Below, piece after piece: positions 49,592 to 58,709 of a stretch of DNA of 64,000 bases. Where the stretch lies: NCBI RefSeq assembly GCF_020010905.1, contig NZ_JAGJBY010000002.1:4588001-4652000 (forward strand), written 5' to 3'. Every line of letters starts with the position of its first letter. Position 1 is the first letter of the stretch. Source of the stretch: Streptomyces acidiscabies (GTDB lineage: Bacteria > Actinomycetota > Actinomycetes > Streptomycetales > Streptomycetaceae). The position numbers and the translations under genes were made by a program. Below the pieces are notes generated by a model. It was given only the letters and a program-made list of their open reading frames with translations. It was not told where the DNA came from and did not search any database.

Positions 49592-49618
49592 CCGTGACCG
49601 TGACCGTGACCGTGACCG
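49588..49618. repeat. tandem GTGACC hexanucleotide repeat
   Basis: Five uninterrupted copies of GTGACC start at the stop codon of the radical SAM gene. Too short and regular to be a CRISPR; a likely slippage-prone microsatellite. Confidence 0.8.
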
Positions 49619-49645
49619 TGTCCGGGTCGCCGGGCCAGGCGTACG

Positions 49646-49981
49646 TCAGGCGGTGATGCCGGACTCGGGATCCGGCACCGCCATGGCCCATGTCCCCATG
49701 GCCTCCAGGACCTCGCGCAGCCCCTCACCAAGAGGGGTCAGCGCGTATTCAACGCGCGGCGGGATCTCCGCATATGTCGTGCGGGTGACGATGCCGTGCC
49801 GCTCGAACTGGCGCAGTCGGCTGGTCAGGGTGTGCGGACTGATGCCCGGCAGGGCCTCGCGTAGCTGGTTGAACCGGTGGGGGCCGTGGAGCAGTTCGCG
49901 CACGATCAGGGTGGCCCACGGCCCGTTGAGCAGGGTGAGGAAACGGGCGACGCCGCACTCGGGGAGACAGGGATCAGTCAC
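49646..49981 (-). CDS. HxlR-family redox/electrophile-type regulator
   Basis: 111 residues from GTG 49981; a longer frame to 50032 would cover the operator. TDPCLPECGVARFLTLLNGPWATLIVRELLHGPHRFNQLREALPGISPHTLTSRLRQFERHGIVTRTTYAEIPPRVEYALTPLG is full-length HxlR. The paired N-terminal cysteines (PCLPEC) suggest thiol-based sensing as in YodB/HypR types. Divergent from the NmrA-like gene. Confidence 0.9.
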   Translation of the reverse strand: MTDPCLPECGVARFLTLLNGPWATLIVRELLHGPHRFNQLREALPGISPHTLTSRLRQFERHGIVTRTTYAEIPPRVEYALTPLGEGLREVLEAMGTWAMAVPDPESGITA

Positions 49982-49997
49982 AATTTCTGACCGTACT

Positions 49998-50042
49998 CCA
50001 TTAGTGCAGTTGATGTAACTGGTGCATTGCATGCACTAATGG
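49998..50042. promoter_or_regulatory. predicted HxlR operator, 11-bp inverted repeat
   Basis: CCATTAGTGCA (49998-50008) and TGCACTAATGG (50032-50042) are perfect complements 23 bp apart, filling the divergent promoter region. Confidence 0.8.
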
Positions 50043-50046
50043 CGCC

Positions 50047-50892
50047 ATGACCTACGTGATACATGGCGCCACCGGCGCCCAGGGTGCCCCTGTTGTCGCC
50101 GCTCTCGCCGCTACGGGCAAATCCGTGACCGCTCTGACCCGCAACCCCGATGCCGTCGTGCACGGCGCGCAGCGCGTCGTTGCCGCCGGCTACTCCTTCG
50201 CCGCCGACCTGACCGACGCCTACCGAGGTGCCGAAGGGGTCTTCGTCCACCTGCCGGTGGCCTCCGAGGAGGACCGCCAGACCTACGCGCACAACATCCT
50301 CACTGCTGTCGGTGAGGCCTGGCCGGGCCGCGTCGTGTTTTCCACCAGCGGTTTCCCCATCGATCCCGCCATCGGCGGTGCCGCCGCGACTCTGGCCGCC
50401 GGCCTGGCCGACAGCGGTGTGTCCCACGCGGTCATCGCGCCCGAGCTCTACCTCGAGAACCTGCTCATGCCGCACGTCATCGACTCGGTCCGCGAGCGCG
50501 GCGTTCTGCCTTACCCGATCCGGGCCGACTTCCCCGTCTCCTGGGCCTCCCACCTGGACATCGCCGACGCCGTCGTCGCCCTGCTCGACCGCACGGACGT
50601 CACCGGCGTGGTCTCCGTCGGCCAGTACCCGGCGATCACGGGACCGGACCTGGCCGAAGCGTTCGGCGCCAGGCTCGGACGGGACGTGGATTTCGACCAG
50701 ATCACGCCCGAGGAGTTCCGTACCTCAATGGCTCCCCTGATCGGGGAGAGCGCCGCCGCTGACATCGCAGGGGCATATCAGGCGATGAGCTCCATGCCTG
50801 GCCGCTCGATCACGCCGGAGACCTCCGCCCAGAAGCTGCTGGGAGTCACCCCCCGGACCACAAGCCAGTGGCTGGCCGACATCGGCCTCTGA
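50047..50892 (+). CDS. NmrA-like NAD(P)-binding oxidoreductase
   Basis: 281 residues from ATG 50047. The Rossmann motif GATGAQG is at residues 7-13, and SVTALTRNPDAV follows. HLPVASEEDRQTYAHNILTAVGEAWPGRVVFSTSGFPID, YLENLLMPHV and DFPVSWASHLDIADAVVALLD are the atypical-SDR/NmrA pattern. Similar to quinone reductase QorB, which with a divergent thiol-sensing HxlR regulator suggests quinone or electrophile defence. Confidence 0.88.
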   Translation: MTYVIHGATGAQGAPVVAALAATGKSVTALTRNPDAVVHGAQRVVAAGYSFAADLTDAYRGAEGVFVHLPVASEEDRQTYAHNILTAVGEAWPGRVVFSTSGFPIDPAIGGAAATLAAGLADSGVSHAVIAPELYLENLLMPHVIDSVRERGVLPYPIRADFPVSWASHLDIADAVVALLDRTDVTGVVSVGQYPAITGPDLAEAFGARLGRDVDFDQITPEEFRTSMAPLIGESAAADIAGAYQAMSSMPGRSITPETSAQKLLGVTPRTTSQWLADIGL

Positions 50893-51350
50893 CCACAACC
50901 GCTGTCGGCTCGGCCGACTTCGCCAAGGCTTGGCAGGCCGCCGTATTCGGCGGGCTGCCCTGCCAAGCCTTCAAGTACTGCCGACCGCCCGGGCCGCGAC
51001 CCGTTTCGACTTCGACACGCTGAACCTGACAGGGAACACTGCCGGTCGACGTACAGCTTGTGTGCGAGCTGGGCCCCGCAGCTGCCCAGCAGTACGCCGC
51101 ACCAGAACGTGTCGTGCACATGGGCCCGGCGGAACACGTCCAGCTCGATTGCCTCGGTCGGCAGGACGACTGGCACGTCCGAGTGCTCGTCCCCGATCAC
51201 CGCTGTCTGTACCAGCCGTGTGTCCCGCGCCACGACGCCCCCAATCGTCCCAGGTCAACGATAGATCGGCAGCGGTGCGGCCGACAGGGAGACGGCCGGA
51301 GAACACCGTCGGTATCAGGACGACGTCGGCCGGGATCTGATCGCGCTGCG
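50893..51350. other. remnant stretch
   Basis: Contains only the CoiA-like fragment and unplaced protein-like snippets; no complete gene. Confidence 0.5.
51025..51233 (-). pseudogene. CoiA-like competence protein N-terminal fragment
   Basis: RDTRLVQTAVIGDEHSDVPVVLPTEAIELDVFRRAHVHDTFWCGVLLGSCGAQLAHKLYVDRQC resembles the start of actinobacterial CoiA-family proteins, including the zinc-type Cys residues. After RQC the frame becomes random. The nuclease part is absent. Confidence 0.45.
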
Positions 51351-51351
51351 G

Positions 51352-52190
51352 CGCTCGATGCACCGTGGCCGGTGGCCGAGCACCTGGCCGCGCAGCTCGG
51401 CATCGAGGACCCGTCGGTGGTGAAGCGGTACACCGAGCGGCCGAAGATGGCGTACGAGCACGCGTGGGAGATCCGCGACGCCTACGAGTACCACGAGTAC
51501 GAGGACCCGGAGTGGTCGCGGCGGTTCCGTACGTTCCTGCATGGGCGGGCGTGGACGCACGCCGAGGGGCCGAAGGCGCTGTTCGATCACGCGGTGGGCC
51601 GGCTGCGCCGCAACCGCGTGCTGCTGCCGGGGGTGAGTGTGCTGGCCCGGCAGGTGCCACTGGTCCGCAAGGTCGCGGACCAGTGGCTGCACGCCACCGT
51701 TGCGGGAGCCGCCCGCCGCGCGGTTGCGGCGTTGCCCGGGGACCTGGTGGCGACGCTGAGGACGCCGGAGGGCTCGCGATTCTCGGAGCTGGAGCGGCTG
51801 CGCCGGCCGCCGACGCGGACGACGGGCACGGCGTTCGTCCACGCGCTGGAGCGCGTGGACGGGATCGGCGCCTTCCAGCTCGGGCGGCTGAAGCTGTCGC
51901 AGATCCCGCCGAACCGGATGGCGTCGCCGGCCCGGTACGCGCTGGGATCGAAGGCGGCGTTGCTGGAGCGTGCGGTGGAGCCGAAGCGTACGGCGATGCT
52001 CACCGCGGTGATGCGGCACCTGGAGGCGAAGGCGATCGGATCTGTTCCAGGTCCTGACGGCCACCCGGAGCACGGCGAAGCGGAAGACGGAGAAGGAGCG
52101 CCTGTCCACGCTCCCTCAGCTGGAGTAGGCGTTGCGGACCCTCGGGCGGGCGGCGAAGGTGTTGTTCGAGGAGCACGACCGGCCGAACAT
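51352..52190 (+). pseudogene. Tn3-family transposase N-terminal/central fragment (copy B)
   Basis: HLAAQLGIEDPSVVKRYTERPKMAYEHAWEIRDAYEYHEYEDPEWSRRFRTFLHGRAWTHAEGPKALFDHAVGRLRRNRVLLPGVSVLARQV continues to SKAALLERAVEPKRTAMLTAVMRHLEAKAI. It then continues with a frameshift (TEKERLSTLPQLE) and an in-frame TAG to GRAAKVLFEE. It is more like Streptomyces Tn4811-type TnpA than copy A. Everything after about 340 family residues is gone, and the end is fused to an ABC permease. Confidence 0.8.
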
Positions 52191-52199
52191 GAGCCAGGG

Positions 52200-52953
52200 G
52201 GCGGCCACGGCGCTGAAACGGGGTCAGATCCTGGTGGACACTGACTTCGCGGGTCGGCACGGACTGGCCGTCGGCTCCACCGTAGCGGTGGCCGCCCCGC
52301 GCGGGACTGGCACCCGCCTCACCGTCGGCGGGGTGTTCGCACCCAGCCGGATGCTCGCCCCCGTGCTCCTGCCGGGCGCAGTGGTCACCGCCCACCAGCC
52401 GTACGCGCCGGCTCAGCAGATCCTGGTCAAGGGCATGAACGGGGCGACCCCCGCGCTTAAAAAGGCTCTCAAAGACGCCACCGGCAAGAGCCCTGTGATC
52501 GAGGTCGAGAACAAGCAGGACCTGAGGGACGGATTCGACCGCACCATCACCTTCGCTCTCAACCTGCTCTACGCACTGCTCGGGATCTCGTTGCTGGTCG
52601 CGGCCCTCGGAGTGGTCAACACGCTGGCGATGGCCGTGTTCGAGCGCAGGCGCGAGCTCGGCCTGCTCCGGGCGATCGGCCTGGACCGCGGCGGCGTCAA
52701 GCGGATGGTACGGCTGGAATCGGTGCTGATCTCAGTCTTTGGCGCGGCGATCGGGATGGCCTTCGGCGTCTTCCTGGCCTGGGCGGCCGGCTCCACCATG
52801 ACCGTGACCCTGCCAGAGCTCCGCACCGTCTTGCCCTACCCCGAGCTGCTGTTGATGCTGCTGGTCGCCGTTCTGGTCGGCCTGGCCGCCGCCCAGTGGC
52901 CGGCTCGCCGGGCCGCCCGTCTTGATGTGCTGGACAGCATCACCGCGGACTGA
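52200..52953 (+). pseudogene. FtsX/MacB-type ABC permease, C-terminal half
   Basis: KRGQILVDTDFAGRHGLAVGSTVAVAAPRGTGTRLTVGGVFAPSRMLAPVLLPGAVVTAHQP is the end of an extracytoplasmic domain. Three membrane helices of the FtsX core follow (FALNLLYALLGISLLVAALGVVNTLAMAVFERRRELGLLRAIGL; SVLISVFGAAIGMAFGVFLAWAAG; LLMLLVAVLVGLAAAQWPARRAARLDVLDSI). The N-terminal membrane helix and any ATPase are missing, replaced by Tn3 copy B. Confidence 0.75.
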
Positions 52954-53149
52954 CGGCCGGGCCTGCCCGGCAGGTCACGCCGGATCACCCCGGCGCCCGC
53001 CGCGTGCGGCCATAGGCGGTGGAGCGCCCTCGTACTGGATGTACTTGGCGCTTCGCCAATGCAGCGAGCGTGCGCGCAGGCGTCGCGGGCCCGAAGCGAT
53101 CTGCTGGACCGGCCGCAGCTGTGGCCTCTGCGCTGCTGCATCAAACCCC

Positions 53150-54276
53150 GGCTGTGCCGTCTGGTGAGGTAAGCCCGTGGTCGGCGCCTTCCGCGATGCG
53201 GGGGGGCAGGTCGGCCCACTCCGGCTCGTCCATGACGTCTTGGAGCATGAGGGTGTTCACGTAGACCAGGGCGGATTGCAGGATGTGCGGGCACAGGACG
53301 AACATCTCCTGCTCGTCGCGCCGGTTCGAGGCGGTCTCCTCTCCCTTGCCGTACGCGATCACGGAGTTGGCGCCGTTGGACGACTCCATCACGTTCAGGC
53401 CCTCCTCGACCTCCAGCATCGCCGTGGCGTACTTGATCATCTGGTCGTACTGCTGGGCGATGAGCTCCCAGCGGATCGGGCGATTTCCGACTGTCCATGC
53501 GAGTCGGTGTAGTTGGCCTCGACGTCCATGGTGGTGCCGTGCCGCATCGCGCCCTCGATCATCGCGGCGACCTCGGAGGCGGTGCGGTTGATCAGCTGGG
53601 AGTGGATGGCCAGCGACTTCTTCTCCACATGCCAGTAGATGAGCAACCCACGGCCGCCGTAGCGCCGGCGCTGCGGGCGGCGAAGGTGGCGTTCGCTGTC
53701 TGGACGGCGATGGCGCGGGCGGCCTCCGCCGACAGGTACCGGAGGCGATGGCCTTGATCCCGGTGTTCGTGCCGTAGGCGTAGATGACCAGCAGCAGGCG
53801 TTCGGCCAGCACCTCCGGCGAGAGGCTGCCGCCACCGGAGACGGAGGTGACCGCGTCCCAGGCAGCCGGTCCGCAGCACCGCTTCCTTCAGCATGTCGAC
53901 GAGCGGCACGATGCCCCAACGCCTCTGTACCTCGCCCTTGATCCTGCGTAGATTGCGCGGCTCGGGCTGGGCCTCGGCCGCCGTGAGCCGGGTCGCCCCT
54001 GACTTCCGCTCGGCGACTCCTTGTACTTGAGCTGATCGCGCAGGGCCTGGAAGGCAACGACCGCGTAGACCATGCGCACCACACGGCGCTAGCCCCGCTT
54101 GTCCGCACGGTGCACGACCTCCGCCCAGTCCCCGCCCATCGCCTTGTGCACCGGCAGCGTCTCGCCCAGCGGGTAGTACGTCGCGTTCCCCGCGCTCGCA
54201 TACCGTGCCACCAGCGCCAGGGCCTCGTTCACGGGCCGGTGAGCATGGTTGGAGGAACGGAACTCCAGCACGTCTA
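53150..54276 (-). pseudogene. Tn3-family tnpA (copy C), C-terminal part with serial deletions
   Basis: From 54275 the frame reads DVLEFRSSNHAHRPVNEALALVARYASAGNATYYPLGETLPVHKA, then an in-frame TAG (54089-54091), then RVVRMVYAVVAFQALRDQLKYKE. Further pieces follow in changing frames (AERKSGATRLTAAEAQPEPRNLRRIKGEVQRRWG; LAERLLLVIYAYGTNTGIKAIAS; GGRGLLIYWHVEKKSLAIHSQLINRTASEVAAMIEGAMRHG; NVMESSNGANSVIAYGKG). Several short stretches between them are missing. It is the continuation of 57374-56372, interrupted by the IS630 element. Confidence 0.85.
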
Positions 54277-54350
54277 GTGCTGTGACCGGCAACGTTCACC
54301 GGTTGCCATGGATGAACGGAAGGTCGGGCAGGGCGGAGCCGGTGTCTGTA

Positions 54351-55133
54351 CTACTGCGCTGAGGGAGCGCGTTGTGCGGTGAGAACGGGCTGGTAGTAGC
54401 CGCTGGATGCCTGACTGTGCCAGGTGATGTTGGTGAAGCCGGCTTCAGTCACGAACTCTGTCAGTTGCGGGGGTGTGAGCGCCCAGTGGGTGGTCCGGCG
54501 GACTTGGACGTGCCAGGTGTTCTTTGCGGGGATGAGCTGGAAGTGCTCTAGGTCGTAGCGTTCGCCGTCCTCGTGCCAGTGCCACAGCTGGAAGGTGATC
54601 GCTTGGCCGTCGTGTGTTTGCGAGACCTGGGGAGGTGTCGACGTGGGTCTGGTCTGGCGTGCCTCGTCATAGTCCCGGACCGTGATCATCAGCAGTCCGT
54701 CGTCTCGGAGTACCCGTCTCATGCCGCGGAGTGCCGTCCGGAGATCTTGCCCGGAGAGTAGGTGCGTGAGCGAGTTGTCCGCGCAGAGGACGACATCGAA
54801 TGACGTCTCCTTGAAGGGCAGTTGGCGCATGTCAGCCGCAGCGGCCGGAAGCCGGCTTCCCCGGGCTGCCGCCTCTGCGGCGGCGCGCGCGGCGGCGACC
54901 AGGCTCAGGTCACTGCCGACGACCTGATGCCCGGCCCGGGCCAGCCCGATGGCCTGGGTGCCGATCCCGCACGAGCAGTCCAGGACGGTGCGTGGTCCCG
55001 CGCCGAGAGATTGGCGGACGAGCCCGCCCAATACCTCGGCCTGGTAGGTCATGCTTGCGTCCCAGTCCCGGAACATCAGGTGGTAGTCGTGGGCCAACTC
55101 GTCGTAGAAATCCCGCACGGAGAGCTCGGACAT
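54351..55133 (-). CDS. class I SAM-dependent methyltransferase, transposon passenger
   Basis: 260 residues from ATG 55133 (ATG 55142 also possible). SVRDFYDELAHDYHLMFRDWDASMTYQAEVLGGLVRQSLG, motif I TVLDCSCGIGTQAIGLA, VVGSDLS (motif II acid), and FDVVLCADNSLTHL / MRRVLRDDGLLMITVRDYDE. Similar to small-molecule methyltransferases of the glycine/ubiquinone type; the substrate is unknown. It lies wholly inside the inverted repeats, downstream of and probably co-transcribed with the transposase. Confidence 0.88.
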   Translation of the reverse strand: MSELSVRDFYDELAHDYHLMFRDWDASMTYQAEVLGGLVRQSLGAGPRTVLDCSCGIGTQAIGLARAGHQVVGSDLSLVAAARAAAEAAARGSRLPAAAADMRQLPFKETSFDVVLCADNSLTHLLSGQDLRTALRGMRRVLRDDGLLMITVRDYDEARQTRPTSTPPQVSQTHDGQAITFQLWHWHEDGERYDLEHFQLIPAKNTWHVQVRRTTHWALTPPQLTEFVTEAGFTNITWHSQASSGYYQPVLTAQRAPSAQ

Positions 55134-55175
55134 GTATTCCACCGTAGTGCGTGGCCGTCAGGGAGGATGGGCAGT

Positions 55176-56300
55176 TCAGGCAGCGGCTGCCGGTCTTCGG
55201 CCGCCCCAGCGGATGCCCTTCTCGCTGCGGATACGGGCGCGTTCGCGGCGTTGGGCGGCCAGCACGTCGGGGTGGCGGGCGTTCGCGTTGCGCCAGCGGA
55301 GGTAGGCGTGGAGGGCTCGGGTCTGCGCGGTGTGGTTGCGGTGGTTGGAGTTGGCGATGGTGAACTGCCGCAGCGGTCCGAAGTGGGGCTCGATCGGGTT
55401 GGCCCAGGACGCGTAGGTCGGGGTGAAGCACAGCTCGACCCGGTTCTTCTTTGCCCAGCTCCGGATGGTCTCGCCCTTATGGGCGGACAGATTGTCCAGG
55501 ATGACGTAGATCGGGGCGCCGTCCGAGCGGGCCGCCCGGATTGACCTCAGCGCGGTCAGGGTGTTCGCGGCCCCTTTCTTGCGCCGGTTGACGCCCCAGA
55601 GCGTGTCGTCGCCGACCGAGTAGCAACCGTGAAAGTAGCGCACCCCGTGAGTACGGTGATAGGTCGCGGGATGCCGCTCGGGCCGACGCTGTTCGGCCCA
55701 GCACGACCCAGCGATGGGCCTGATGCCGAGCGGGCCGAACTCGTCGAACGCGAACACGCGGTCCGGGAAGTGCTCCAGCACGTGCTCGATCCGGTCGAGC
55801 TTGGCGTCGCGCTCGGGGTCGGGGGATTCCTTCCAAGTCTTGGTGCGTTGGAAGGTGATGCCGCGGCGGGCGAGCAGGCACCGTAACGCCTCGCGGCCGA
55901 TCCGGATCATACGGCTGTGTACGCGGCGCAGGTAGGCGGCGAGTTTGCGGATGGACCAGCGGGTGAAGGGCTGTCCGAGCTTGGTCGGTCGGGTGGTGGC
56001 CGTCTGGACGACGAAGTCCTCGTCGTCAGGGTTGAGAAGGCGGGGACGGCCTCCCGCCCACCGAGGGTCCAAGCAGGCCAGACCGATCTCGTTGAACCGG
56101 TGGATCACGTCCCGGACGGTGTCCTCGTCGGCCTGCACCAACTTCGCGATCACCGGCGCCCGGTTCCCGCCAGCCGAGGCCAGCAATATCATCGCGCGTC
56201 GGTAACGCACCGAACTGGTGCTACCCCGGCGCACGATCTGCTGCAGCTTCTGCCCCTCCTGGTCAGTCAACCTGCGCACACGGACAGGCTCAGCCACCAC
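55176..56300 (-). CDS. IS630-family transposase, intact
   Basis: About 374 residues from GTG 56300 (in-frame starts at 56327 and 56342 also exist). An N-terminal helix-turn-helix pair (RRGSTSSVRYRRAMILLASAGGNRAPVIAKLVQADEDTVRDVIHRFNEIGLACLDPRWAGGRP) precedes the catalytic core. The DDE triad is VFAFDEFGPLGI, IYVILDNLSAHKG and WANPIEPHFGPLR. No stop or frameshift was seen, so the element may still be mobile. IS630 elements insert at TA, as observed here. Confidence 0.92.
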   Translation of the reverse strand: MVAEPVRVRRLTDQEGQKLQQIVRRGSTSSVRYRRAMILLASAGGNRAPVIAKLVQADEDTVRDVIHRFNEIGLACLDPRWAGGRPRLLNPDDEDFVVQTATTRPTKLGQPFTRWSIRKLAAYLRRVHSRMIRIGREALRCLLARRGITFQRTKTWKESPDPERDAKLDRIEHVLEHFPDRVFAFDEFGPLGIRPIAGSCWAEQRRPERHPATYHRTHGVRYFHGCYSVGDDTLWGVNRRKKGAANTLTALRSIRAARSDGAPIYVILDNLSAHKGETIRSWAKKNRVELCFTPTYASWANPIEPHFGPLRQFTIANSNHRNHTAQTRALHAYLRWRNANARHPDVLAAQRRERARIRSEKGIRWGGRRPAAAA

Positions 56301-56371
56301 ACCCCCAGCGGTCAGATCGGACGTCACCGCTCGGCCACCCAACCCGGCGAACCTACGTGGTCAGAGCACTA

Positions 56372-57374
56372 GCAGCTTGATCAGCCCACGCCGGTAGACC
56401 GGCCTCCGGGTCTTGAACTCGTGCACCGGCTCCCGCAGCGTCGCCTCGCCCCCGGACACCGCCGGGAACACGACCTGGCGGACCGTCCCCTCCGGGGTGC
56501 ACAGCGACGCCTCGGCCAGCTCGAAGAGGATGTTCTCCTTGCCCGACACCTTTTTGAACGCGTTGATGAGCTGCTCGGTGACCTTCTTCTCCGCCCGCGC
56601 CCCGATCCGGTGCACCGTGGAGATCAGCAGTTCCACCAGCGTGTCCGTGATCTCCCGCTCGTGCAGCAGAGCGGCCAGCAAGGTCACCCCCAGCGGCACC
56701 GGGTGCGTCCGCAAGTGGGAAGACGACTCCACCGCGGCCCGCGCCCGCCAGCCGGCCACCACCTTCGGCGTGACATCGATGAACAGATCCGGCGGCAGCC
56801 CGATCGCCCGCACCGCCAGCAGCTTGTCGATCTCGGTGAGCATCGTCTCCAGGCTCACGTTGCCCGGAGCCTCCTTGACCTTCCCCAGCACCGGAGCCAT
56901 GATCCGTTCCACGCTCTCCGTAACCAGCCGCGAGGAGATCAGGGCCGTCAGCGACTCCTCAGCCTCCCGCAGAGCGGCAGCCACGACGCGATCGCACCGG
57001 CCCGCTGTAGGCGGCTCGATACTCTCGGCCCGGCAGCGGGCCAGCAGTTCCACCCGGACCTGCTCGGGCCTGCGTTCCTTGTGCGCGACGTGCTCCCGGA
57101 CCTGCGCGCGGTGGTACTCGACCGTGCGGCTTGTCCAGTCGTAGGACTCCAGTACCGAGGCGGGAACCTGCACCTGCCGGGCGACGAACTCCACGGCCTC
57201 GCCCGGCAGCTCTGCCCGGTTCCGGGGAAACCGGCCGTACTGCGTACAGAACTTCAGCAGCACGGCGAAGCCCAGACGCGTCACTCCGCGCTTGCCGGAC
57301 GCGAGCGCCTGCTCGTCCTTCGGCAGCGTCCAGTGCTCGACAAGTTCCTCCAGGTCCAACGGAGTACGGGCCAC
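56372..57374 (-). pseudogene. Tn3-family tnpA (copy C), N-terminal part
   Basis: ARTPLDLEELVEHWTLPKDEQALASGKRGVTRLGFAVLLKFCTQYGRFPRNRAELPGEAVEFVARQVQVP is the DUF4158 start of a Tn3 TnpA. It runs undamaged to HEFKTRRPVYRRGLIKLL, where the IS630 element enters. GTG 57374 is the likely start. This half is clean while the other half is heavily deleted. Confidence 0.85.
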
Positions 57375-57629
57375 GATCGCCGATCGTCCTCGCAGGGCCT
57401 CACTCACCCCCTGTTTGGCCACCCAGAACCCGGGCCTGGGCACAACCAGATGCTCGCCACGGGGAGGGCACGTCAGGCCGCCCAGCAGAGATCACAGGGA
57501 GCAACCTTCACGCTGGTCTGCTGGGCACACTGGCGACAGTTGAATACGCGAGCCCACCAGTACCGAGGCCGGTCTCCTACTGTGTGTGAGGCATCGCGCA
57601 GGCATACGACCGGCAAGGAGCACCGGACT

Positions 57630-58568
57630 GTGGACGTCGAGATCCCCCAGGACGTACGCGACACCGCCACCCGACTCGGTGGCGGTGTCCCCTACGCGCT
57701 GAAGGCGGTGGCGGGACAACTGGCTGACGATCCCGACCTGGGTCACCCCTCCGGCCTGCCCGGAATCCTCAGTGTGCGGATCGAGGACGACGTGATCGAG
57801 GACTGCCCGGCCCTGGCCATCGGCTACATCCGCGAACCCGACCGGATACAGATCCGGTTCCTGACCCTGGCCCGCCCCGTGGAAGCCCCCGAGCCCGTTG
57901 CCGAGCAGGAGGAGCCGGAACCGCGCGCCGACCTGGTCACCGAGGCGACCACCGCACGGCAGGTCGCCGACGCCTGGCGGCGCATCACCTACTGGCTCCA
58001 GCGCCATGCCCCCGACTCCTACGCGGCGCTGCGCCCCGGGGCCGACCTCGGTGTCCTCGCCGCGCTGGAAGGGGAGTTGGGCATCCGGCTGCCCGTCGAA
58101 CTGCGCGTTCTCTGGACGCTGACCGAGGGAGACGACGGCGCTGACGGGTGGGGGTGCCTGCCGGGCAACATGGCGCTGATGAACCTGGCCGACGTCGCCC
58201 ACCGCTATCGATTGAAGATGGACGCCCAGGCCAACCTGGGCACCCACAACGCCGACCACTCCGAGGACGAGCGAATCACCGTGTGGGAGGCGACCCGGAT
58301 TCCGGTGATCGCCCTGAGCCCGGCCGACAACACCATGGGGCTGTACCTGGACGCCGCGACCGGCTACCTGGGCCCCTGGTCCCGCTACGACGAACCCCCC
58401 GGCGAAGAACTCGACACCCTGGTCACCTACTTGGAGGAGACCGCCGACATGCTCGAAGCCCCGGCCCTCGCCACCCGGGACAAGCCGGGGCTCGTCGGCG
58501 GTGCACTGGTCTGGCTCAGCGGCATCGACCCCGCACACGAACACCACTGGCAGGCGGTGACCAGCTGA
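57630..58568 (+). CDS. SMI1/KNR4 (SUKH) family protein
   Basis: 312 residues from GTG 57630 (AAGGAG 9 nt upstream). The N-terminal about 95 residues are unrelated to SUKH. The SUKH domain is about residues 110-285: WRRITYWLQRHAPDSYAALRPGADLGVLAALEGELGIRLPVELRVLWTLTEGDDGADGWGCLPGNMALMNLADVAHRYRLK and VIALSPADNTMGLYLDAATGYLGPWSRYDEPP. SUKH proteins are immunity proteins of polymorphic toxins or phage-type systems. No toxin is adjacent. Confidence 0.85.
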   Translation: MDVEIPQDVRDTATRLGGGVPYALKAVAGQLADDPDLGHPSGLPGILSVRIEDDVIEDCPALAIGYIREPDRIQIRFLTLARPVEAPEPVAEQEEPEPRADLVTEATTARQVADAWRRITYWLQRHAPDSYAALRPGADLGVLAALEGELGIRLPVELRVLWTLTEGDDGADGWGCLPGNMALMNLADVAHRYRLKMDAQANLGTHNADHSEDERITVWEATRIPVIALSPADNTMGLYLDAATGYLGPWSRYDEPPGEELDTLVTYLEETADMLEAPALATRDKPGLVGGALVWLSGIDPAHEHHWQAVTS

Positions 58569-58625
58569 CCGCACAGCTTCAGCGGACGCGCGACCGCACA
58601 AGCTGCGTCCGGGCGGGCGTCGCTT

Positions 58626-58673
58626 GGGCCGTTCGGGCCCTGTCGAACAGAGTCCGCAGGGTTCGAACGGCCC
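58626..58673. promoter_or_regulatory. predicted dormancy-regulator palindromes (boxes 7 and 8)
   Basis: GGGCCGTTCGGGCCC (58626-58640) and GGGTTCGAACGGCCC (58659-58673), upstream of the STAS gene. Confidence 0.6.
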
Positions 58674-58709
58674 TTCCTGCCGGTGTACCCGCTCGGCTTG
58701 GCTTCTCCC

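Larger units (their letters stand above)
54277..56369 (-). mobile_element. IS630-family element with methyltransferase passenger
   Basis: A 2,093-bp element bounded by TA (54275-54276 and 56370-56371). Its ends are related inverted repeats: left GTGCTGTGACC...GTTCACCGG, right (complement) GTGCTCTGACC...GTTCGCCGG, about 20 of 29 positions matching. Removing the element plus one TA rejoins tnpA as RRGLIKLL-DVLEFRSSNHAHR in frame. It contains an intact IS630 transposase followed on the same strand by a SAM methyltransferase 40 bp downstream. Confidence 0.88.

Noticed and set aside
49588..49618. CRISPR-like repeat
   Set aside because: Contiguous hexamers without spacers; a simple tandem repeat. 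No CRISPR array or cas gene was seen in the window.
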